Source: Oscillospiraceae bacterium (GTDB lineage: Bacteria; Bacillota; Clostridia; Oscillospirales; Oscillospiraceae). From it: 64,000 nucleotides of DNA. The stretch covers positions 1 to 64,000 of the forward strand of contig JAHHRW010000002.1 in assembly GCA_020025575.1 (NCBI GenBank). Reading direction: 5' to 3'. Position numbers and translations under genes: made by a program. Positions within the stretch are counted from its first letter, which is position 1. Every line of letters begins with the position of its first letter. Below the pieces are notes generated by a model. The model saw only the letters and a list, made by a program, of their open reading frames with translations. It was not told the DNA's origin and searched no databases. Below are positions 58,691 to 64,000 of the stretch, one piece after another.

Positions 58691-59698
58691 CTGCAAAATC
58701 AGGGCTAAAAGGTTGGTATCTGTCAAACCGGGCAGGGTGTAGGCCCCGTCCAGGAGCGCATCCATGTTCACCGAATCATTCTCGATCTCTTTGGAAAACA
58801 GCTGAACACAGGAGATTTGCGAGTCGAAATCATCATCAGACAGATATGCTGCCATGATGCAGCACGTGACGATGAACTTGATGCGGCAGACCAAATCGTA
58901 GTCCGAAACGCACTGGTAATAATAACGGTAAATGCCATACTGAGTAAATTGGCATAACGCATCAAACCAGATTGGCTCAGAACGCGGGTGCGCCAGAGCA
59001 TTCTTCCAACGCTGGGTGAGAATCTCCAGATTCTGAAAGACATCCAACAGGGCGGGAAAGTCACCAACGCTTGCCAGACCTCTGGCCTCTGCCAGGGCGG
59101 CGGCAGGGTCGAAGGGCGTTTCCTCAGCACCGTCAATTTGCCCCTGAATATGGTAGCCGTACATCAAAAGGATGGCAAGGCGTTCGTTTATAGAGAAACG
59201 GGAATCTTCCATGATGGAAAATGCAGCGGGGCGGGTATGTTGAAGAAGTGCCATCAGCTCCTGGTCGCATTCCGGTTCCGGAGATTCCGCAGTGGTAGTG
59301 GCGGCAATTGTCCATTCCTTTGCGGTTAACATGATTCTAGCGGCCTCTGGACAGCTCATTTCCAGTCCATGCTCCACAAATGTGCCATAATCCTGCCGGA
59401 TTCTGGGGAATTCCTGACAAACCCTGCTCAAAGCGTCGTGCCCCAGGGCACACTGAATTTGGCACAGTCCGTCCTGCTGCCACATGGGACAGCGGTTGTT
59501 CTGATTGCGCAAATAGGTATTGCCATCCTCTTCGTACATGGCGCTGCGAAGGGCATCCCCCAGAGCACCATCCAGTGTGCGGTAATGCGCAGCGGTTTCT
59601 GTGTCAATCTGCACATCCCATTCGTGGCAGCAGCTGTCAGGACAGCGGTCTGCGATGCAGCGAAAGTCGTTATAATAAGATGGATAAATATGTTCCAT
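58688..59698 (-). CDS. FliB-like flagellin lysine-N-methylase family protein
   Basis: 336 residues. The N-terminal cysteine cluster is clear (FRCIADRCPDSCCHEW, then NNRCPMWQQDGLCQIQ, and EMSCPEAARIML), the signature of the FliB family and likely an Fe-S site. The rest is helical. FliB methylates flagellin lysines in Salmonella. No flagellar gene is in this window, and FliB-like proteins are common in non-motile Clostridia, so another substrate is possible. Confidence 0.8.
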   Translation of the reverse strand: MEHIYPSYYNDFRCIADRCPDSCCHEWDVQIDTETAAHYRTLDGALGDALRSAMYEEDGNTYLRNQNNRCPMWQQDGLCQIQCALGHDALSRVCQEFPRIRQDYGTFVEHGLEMSCPEAARIMLTAKEWTIAATTTAESPEPECDQELMALLQHTRPAAFSIMEDSRFSINERLAILLMYGYHIQGQIDGAEETPFDPAAALAEARGLASVGDFPALLDVFQNLEILTQRWKNALAHPRSEPIWFDALCQFTQYGIYRYYYQCVSDYDLVCRIKFIVTCCIMAAYLSDDDFDSQISCVQLFSKEIENDSVNMDALLDGAYTLPGLTDTNLLALILQ

Positions 59699-59805
59699 GA
59701 AATCGCCTCCGATGGAGTCAGTATATCGTATGAAAAGAGAATTTTCAAGGGATGAAAAAATCGGGAATCCCGGTGGGGATTCCCGATTCAGGTTGTTAGA
59801 AAGGA

Positions 59806-60807
59806 TTAGCCCTTGATAGCCTCTTCAACAGCAACAGCCACGGAGACAGTCATGCCGACCATGGGGTTGTTACCAGCGCCCAGGAAGCCCATCATTTCAA
59901 CGTGAGCGGGGACGGAGGAAGAACCAGCAAACTGTGCATCAGAGTGCATACGACCCATGGTATCGGTCATACCGTAGGAAGCGGGACCTGCAGCCATGTT
60001 GTCGGGGTGCAGAGTACGGCCCGTGCCACCGCCGGAAGCAACGGAGAAGTACTTCTTACCCTGCTCGACACATTCCTTCTTGTAGGTGCCGGCAACGGGA
60101 TGCTGGAAACGGGTGGGGTTGGTGGAGTTACCGGTGATGGAAACGTCAACACCCTCAGCGTGCATGATTGCAACACCCTCGCGGACATCGTCACAGCCGT
60201 AGCAGCGGACAGCAGCACGCTCGCCCTCGGAGTACTTGAACTCCTTGACAACGGTCAGCTCGCCGGTGTAGTAGTCGAACTTGGTCTGCACGTAGGTGAA
60301 GCCGTTGATTCTGGAGATGATCTGAGCAGCATCCTTGCCCAGACCGTTCAGGATGATGCGCAGGGGCTCCTTACGAGCCTTGTTGGCAGAGCGGGCAATA
60401 CCGATAGCGCCTTCAGCAGCAGCGAAGGATTCGTGACCAGCCAGGAATGCAAAGCACTTGGTTTCGTCACGCAGCAGCATTGCGCCCAGATTGCCGTGGC
60501 CCAGACCGACCTTGCGGTCCTCAGCAACGGAGCCGGGGATGCAGAATGCCTGCAGGCCGATACCGATGGCCTCAGCAGCCTCAGCAGCGGTCTTAACGTC
60601 CTGCTTCAGAGCGATCGCAGCGCCCATGCAGTAGGCCCATGCAACGTCCTCAAAGCAGATGGGCTGAATGCCCTTAACAATGGTGTAGGGGTCGAAACCC
60701 TTAGCCTGGCAGATCTCACGGCACTCTTCAACAGACTTTAGACCGTACTGAGCGAGGACACCGTTGATCTTGTCGATCTTTCTTTCGTAACCTTCAAACA
60801 AAGCCAT
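59806..60807 (-). CDS. GGGtGRT protein
   Basis: 333 residues. The motif that names the family is present in VASGGGTGRTLHPDN near residue 265. The sequence is even and highly expressed in look (strong codon bias, AGGAGGACACAG site). It carries a Cys in CYGCDDVREG. Its gene lies 15 bases downstream of a NifU-like scaffold gene, as in many Clostridia, so it probably acts in Fe-S or related metal handling. Exact function unknown. Confidence 0.88.
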   Translation of the reverse strand: MALFEGYERKIDKINGVLAQYGLKSVEECREICQAKGFDPYTIVKGIQPICFEDVAWAYCMGAAIALKQDVKTAAEAAEAIGIGLQAFCIPGSVAEDRKVGLGHGNLGAMLLRDETKCFAFLAGHESFAAAEGAIGIARSANKARKEPLRIILNGLGKDAAQIISRINGFTYVQTKFDYYTGELTVVKEFKYSEGERAAVRCYGCDDVREGVAIMHAEGVDVSITGNSTNPTRFQHPVAGTYKKECVEQGKKYFSVASGGGTGRTLHPDNMAAGPASYGMTDTMGRMHSDAQFAGSSSVPAHVEMMGFLGAGNNPMVGMTVSVAVAVEEAIKG

Positions 60808-60822
60808 TTCTGTGTCCTCCTC

Positions 60823-61515
60823 TTATTCGTGACGGGGATCGATATACTTAGCGGCACCATCGAAGCGGCCGTAGGAGCCCTTAGCCTTCTCCAGTGCGGT
60901 ATTTGCATCGTCGCCCTTCTTGATGAAGTCCATCATCTTGCCCAGATTGATGAACTCGTAGCCGATGATCAGGTTGTCCTCGTCCAGAGCGCAGCGGGTA
61001 ACATAACCCTCTGCCATCTCCAGGTAACGGGGGCCCTTAGCCTTGGTGGCGAACATGGTGCCAACCTGGCTGCGCAGACCCTTGCCCAGGTCTTCCAGAG
61101 AAGCGCCAACGGGCAGACCGTCTTCGGAGAAAGCGGACTGGCTGCGGCCGTAAACGATCTGCAGGAACAGCTCACGCATAGCGGTGTTGATGGCGTCACA
61201 TACCAGGTCAGTATTCAGAGCCTCCAGAATGGTCTTACCGATCAGAATCTCGGAAGCCATAGCTGCGGAGTGGGTCATGCCGGAGCAGCCCAGAGTCTCT
61301 ACCAGAGCCTCTTCAATGATACCTTCCTTGATGTTCAGGGTCAGCTTACATGCACCCTGCTGAGGTGCGCACCAGCCCACACCGTGGGTGAAGCCGCTGA
61401 TATCCTGAATCTGCTTAGCCTGAACCCACTTGCCCTCTTCGGGGATGGGTGCAGGGCCGTGGTAAGCACCCTTACCGACGGAGCACATGTTTTGTACTTC
61501 TGCACTGTAAATCAT
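60823..61515 (-). CDS. NifU-like Fe-S cluster assembly scaffold
   Basis: 230 residues. ATG 61515 follows AAAGGAATTTTTGCC. Three conserved Cys are seen, in GVGWCAPQQGACKL, ETLGCSGMTHSAAM and GYVTRCALDEDN, which matches the long NifU/IscU-type scaffold variant that is paired with GGGtGRT. It probably builds Fe-S clusters. It and GGGtGRT form a two-gene operon. Confidence 0.85.
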   Translation of the reverse strand: MIYSAEVQNMCSVGKGAYHGPAPIPEEGKWVQAKQIQDISGFTHGVGWCAPQQGACKLTLNIKEGIIEEALVETLGCSGMTHSAAMASEILIGKTILEALNTDLVCDAINTAMRELFLQIVYGRSQSAFSEDGLPVGASLEDLGKGLRSQVGTMFATKAKGPRYLEMAEGYVTRCALDEDNLIIGYEFINLGKMMDFIKKGDDANTALEKAKGSYGRFDGAAKYIDPRHE

Positions 61516-61669
61516 GGCAAAAATTCCTTTCTTTTCTAAAAGTCGGGATGATTCCCGCCTTTGGATAGATTTGCTTTTGGAAAATTGACATTCTCCGGGG
61601 TCATTATACAATAATATCCATGGGATTGTCAATCAATTCCGTCACAAAATATCGGTTTGCAGAGGGGCA

Positions 61670-62320
61670 TTATTTCTGGATTTCGGCGACGAATGCAGTC
61701 TTGTCCTGGGCTTTGAAGAAAGCAGAGCCGGAAACCAGTACATTTGCACCGGATTTTTTACAGATGGGGGCGGTGCACAGGTCTACGCCGCCATCGACCT
61801 GGAGCAGACATTCGGGGTTGATAGCGGCCAGTTTCTCCTTCAGCCAGACAAGTTTTGGCATCATATCCCCCATAAAGCGCTGACCGCCAAAACCGGGCTC
61901 TACCGTCATAATAAGAATCAGATCGCAATCAACAAGGTAAGGTTCCAGTGCTTCCACAGGCGTACCGGGCTTAATGGAAAGACCAGCTTTTACGCCATTG
62001 CTGCGAATATTTTTCAGAGTTTGGTGGATATTTTCTGGGGTGTCCGATTCCAGATGGACAGTCAGACAGTCGGCGCCGCTGCTGCAGAACTGCTCCACAT
62101 AGCGAATGGGACGATCAATCATCAGGTGTACATCCAGAACAAGATCGGTGACCTTGCGCAGAGCGGCAACCACAGGAATGCCGATGGTGATGTTGGGGAC
62201 GAAGTGGCCGTCCATGACATCCACATGGACCCAAGGTGCGCCAGCTGATTCACAGACTTTGATATCCCGCTCCAGATTTACAAAATCAGCAGATAAAATA
62301 GAGGGTGAAATAATGGCCAT
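61670..62320 (-). CDS. rpe: Ribulose-phosphate 3-epimerase
   Basis: 216 residues, usual length. TIM barrel motifs are all present: ISPSILSADFVNL, HVDVMDGHFVPNITIG with the metal-binding His and catalytic Asp, VHLMIDRP, MTVEPGFGGQRFM with the second Asp-like region, and VDGGVDLCTAP. It interconverts ribulose 5-phosphate and xylulose 5-phosphate in the pentose phosphate pathway. Confidence 0.95.
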   Translation of the reverse strand: MAIISPSILSADFVNLERDIKVCESAGAPWVHVDVMDGHFVPNITIGIPVVAALRKVTDLVLDVHLMIDRPIRYVEQFCSSGADCLTVHLESDTPENIHQTLKNIRSNGVKAGLSIKPGTPVEALEPYLVDCDLILIMTVEPGFGGQRFMGDMMPKLVWLKEKLAAINPECLLQVDGGVDLCTAPICKKSGANVLVSGSAFFKAQDKTAFVAEIQK

Positions 62321-62457
62321 TTAATATATTCCTCCGAAAAATTCAAATTTATTCTTGCTAATATCATAACATATGAAAATCTTGTTTGCAATGGATGAAT
62401 GATTGTGAAGAAACGGTGCATACTAGCCTGCGAACCCAAATTTAAGGAGGATTTATT

Positions 62458-62613
62458 ATGAACGTCAACAAGTGTATCGAATGTACGGTGAATCAGTGTG
62501 CAAACCATGCTCCCGGCAACTACTGCTCTCTGGATCGCATTATGGTGGGCACCCACGAGTGCAACCCCACCCAGGATCAGTGCACCGACTGCATGAGTTT
62601 CCGCAAGAAGTAA
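62458..62613 (+). CDS. DUF1540 small cysteine-rich protein
   Basis: 51 residues behind a perfect AAGGAGG. Seven cysteines are spaced as in DUF1540 (KCIECTVNQCANHAPGNYC, HECNP, QCTDCMSF). Such proteins are small metal-binding proteins, abundant in Clostridia and often sporulation-linked. It is a single-gene unit closed by a hairpin. Confidence 0.9.
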   Translation: MNVNKCIECTVNQCANHAPGNYCSLDRIMVGTHECNPTQDQCTDCMSFRKK

Positions 62614-62646
62614 GCGTTTGCCGCAGCGTCATGCTGCGGCTTACTT
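62608..62646 (+). terminator. Hairpin terminator after DUF1540
   Basis: GCCGCAGC pairs with GCTGCGGC, extended by AAGTAAG/CTTACTT. Confidence 0.6.
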
Positions 62647-62809
62647 ATCCGGTGCTTGACGATAGGGACTTCAGGGGGTATGATGAAGGAGCTATGTCGG
62701 TTTCACAGTTTTCTAAACGAAAGTTTATAGTTCGTTTTGTTCAGGGACATAGTTTCTTCATATATTATGAATATGATGATTGCAAAGAATTTCCAAGGAG
62801 GAATGACCC

Positions 62810-64000
62810 ATGGAACCCTATGAAAACAAGGACGATCAGCCCGTAACCAATACAGAGCCGGAATGCACACAGAAACCTGTAGAAAATGGTGAAAATGGCG
62901 CATTTGCGTCCTCTGCGGGAAATGAGCAGGCGCAGAACCCGCAGCAGCCCAACCCCACAGGAGCCTATCACGGAGCAGGGGCTGGGCAAAAAGAATCACC
63001 TTATGCTAATTCCCCCTACTATGCATATAACCAGACCAATTCGCAAACCCATTATGGGGCGCAACAGAACTCTGGATTTCAGCAGGAAACCGGGGCACCC
63101 CAGCCAGAAAAAGCCAAGAAACCCCGCAAGAAAATGACCACCAGAACGAAACACGTGATTGCAGCGGTTTTGGCAGTTGTACTGGTTGCCGGCAGCTGCG
63201 GCGCAACAGCGGCGGCAGTGAATTATTACTGGCAGAGGGAACAGAGCAGGGTCTACGACGATTTTAACACCAAGATTGCACAGCTGGAGCAGGAACTAAA
63301 GCGTGTAGGCAGCGTCACCGGCAGCAGCAGTGTTTCCGGTTCTCCTGTAGCTGCCGAGGGCGCCATGACCCCCAGTCAGGTTTATGCCAAGAATGTCAAC
63401 AGCGTTGTAGCAATCTCTAACCAGACCACCACCAATGTATGGGGCCAGGTAACAGAAATGGCATCCTCCGGCAGCGGCTTTATTCTGACGGAAGATGGTT
63501 ATATCATTTCCAATTATCACGTTGTAGAAGGTGCAACCCAGCTGACGGTTATGACGTATCTGGGGGACGAGTACCCCGCAGAGCTCATTGGCTATGATGC
63601 CATGAACGATGTTTCTTTGCTGAAAATCGATGCAAAGAATCTGCCTCCTGTAACGATCGGCAGCTCTGAAGATCTGATTGTGGGCGATCAGGTGGTGGCA
63701 ATCGGCAACCCTCTGGGCGAGCTGACTTCTTCTCTGACCGTTGGCTATATCAGTGCTAAGGATAGAACCATCAATACCGATGGCAGCCTCATCAACATGA
63801 TGCAGACCGATGCAGCCATCAATCCCGGCAACTCAGGCGGCCCTCTGTTTAACATGAAGGGCGAGGTCGTTGGCATCACCACCGCCAAGTTCTCCGGCTC
63901 CACCTCTTCCGGTGCATCCATTGAGGGCATTGGCTTTGCCATTCCCATTGACGATGTGATGAATATGATGGGCGATTTGAAGGAGTATGGCTATCTGAAG
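62810..64000 (+). CDS. HtrA-like serine protease (3' end outside window)
   Basis: The frame is open for 397 codons to the window end. ATG 62810 is preceded by AAGGAGG. A long Gln/Asn/Pro-rich cytoplasmic start (1-110) leads to a membrane helix (HVIAAVLAVVLVAGSCGATA, about 118-137) and a trypsin-like domain with the triad His (ISNYHVVEG, about 238), Asp (AMNDVSLLKID, about 268) and Ser (NPGNSGGPLF, about 341). A PDZ domain is expected beyond the edge. It is a membrane-anchored quality-control protease of the HtrA/DegP type. Confidence 0.92.
   Translation, partial: MEPYENKDDQPVTNTEPECTQKPVENGENGAFASSAGNEQAQNPQQPNPTGAYHGAGAGQKESPYANSPYYAYNQTNSQTHYGAQQNSGFQQETGAPQPEKAKKPRKKMTTRTKHVIAAVLAVVLVAGSCGATAAAVNYYWQREQSRVYDDFNTKIAQLEQELKRVGSVTGSSSVSGSPVAAEGAMTPSQVYAKNVNSVVAISNQTTTNVWGQVTEMASSGSGFILTEDGYIISNYHVVEGATQLTVMTYLGDEYPAELIGYDAMNDVSLLKIDAKNLPPVTIGSSEDLIVGDQVVAIGNPLGELTSSLTVGYISAKDRTINTDGSLINMMQTDAAINPGNSGGPLFNMKGEVVGITTAKFSGSTSSGASIEGIGFAIPIDDVMNMMGDLKEYGYLK

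Noticed and set aside
59902..60741. Open frame of about 280 codons antisense to GGGtGRT
   Set aside because: Shadow of a highly biased gene; no RBS or domain.

Overview
The window looks like a chromosomal segment of a Gram-positive anaerobic gut Clostridium relative, most likely of the Oscillospirales/Ruminococcaceae type. This is an inference from gene content and order: sortase-assembled pili, an SLH-domain surface protein, a GGGtGRT protein next to a NifU-like scaffold, a DUF1540 protein, YitT proteins, a FliB-like methylase, and strong AGGAGG-type ribosome binding sites with some TTG and GTG starts. No rRNA operon, replication origin or CRISPR array is visible.

Bases 1 to about 20,500 form a mosaic accessory region. 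It opens with the 3' two thirds of a tRNA-Ala(GGC) gene beside a broken tyrosine recombinase, which suggests an old attachment site. Small cargo genes follow: a DUF2089-type regulator, a DUF6076-like protein, a CrtO-like membrane protein, an overlapping NUDIX/MazG-like/Myb-like trio, a SLOG (YpsA-like) protein divergent from an XRE repressor over an array of ACGATATATCGT-type operators, a thioredoxin-like protein overlapping a ClbS/DfsB protein, a GNAT protein and a Fic protein. Integrase, DUF6809, XRE and hydrolase remnants lie between them. The most striking unit is 13,924-18,639. Here a WYL regulator with a palindromic operator is followed by a 357-residue protein, a dynamin-like GTPase whose zinc-ribbon N-terminus and P-loop lie in different frames joined at a well-placed T TTA AAG slippery heptamer, and a helical partner. 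It is a good candidate for a dynamin-type anti-phage system.

From about 20,946 to 26,105 a five-gene unit has its own promoter and ends in hairpins. It encodes an SPFH protein with three zinc ribbons, a four-helix membrane protein, a zinc-ribbon/helical-repeat protein, a coiled-coil protein with a C-terminal membrane hairpin, and a 57-residue acidic peptide. I do not recognise this set as a described system.

Bases 26,555-38,632 are a pilus operon: an accessory sortase, a roughly 2,700-residue adhesin, an LPETG backbone pilin, a class C sortase and an LPQTG minor pilin. Further right are an SLH-anchored protein, a membrane-anchored 5'-nucleotidase, a calcium-type P-ATPase behind a probable yybP-ykoY manganese riboswitch, and a lipoprotein.

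From about 49,300 to the end the content is mostly ordinary chromosome: a YgjP-like metallopeptidase, asparaginase, PTS IIC, threonine ammonia-lyase, a peptide-deformylase-like protein, LysR divergent from a split chromate transporter, YitT, a FliB-like protein, GGGtGRT and NifU-like proteins, ribulose-phosphate epimerase, DUF1540 and the start of an HtrA protease. A 270-base intergenic element with two decayed small ORFs and a terminator occurs twice, at 40,077 and 57,325, each time near a yitT gene.
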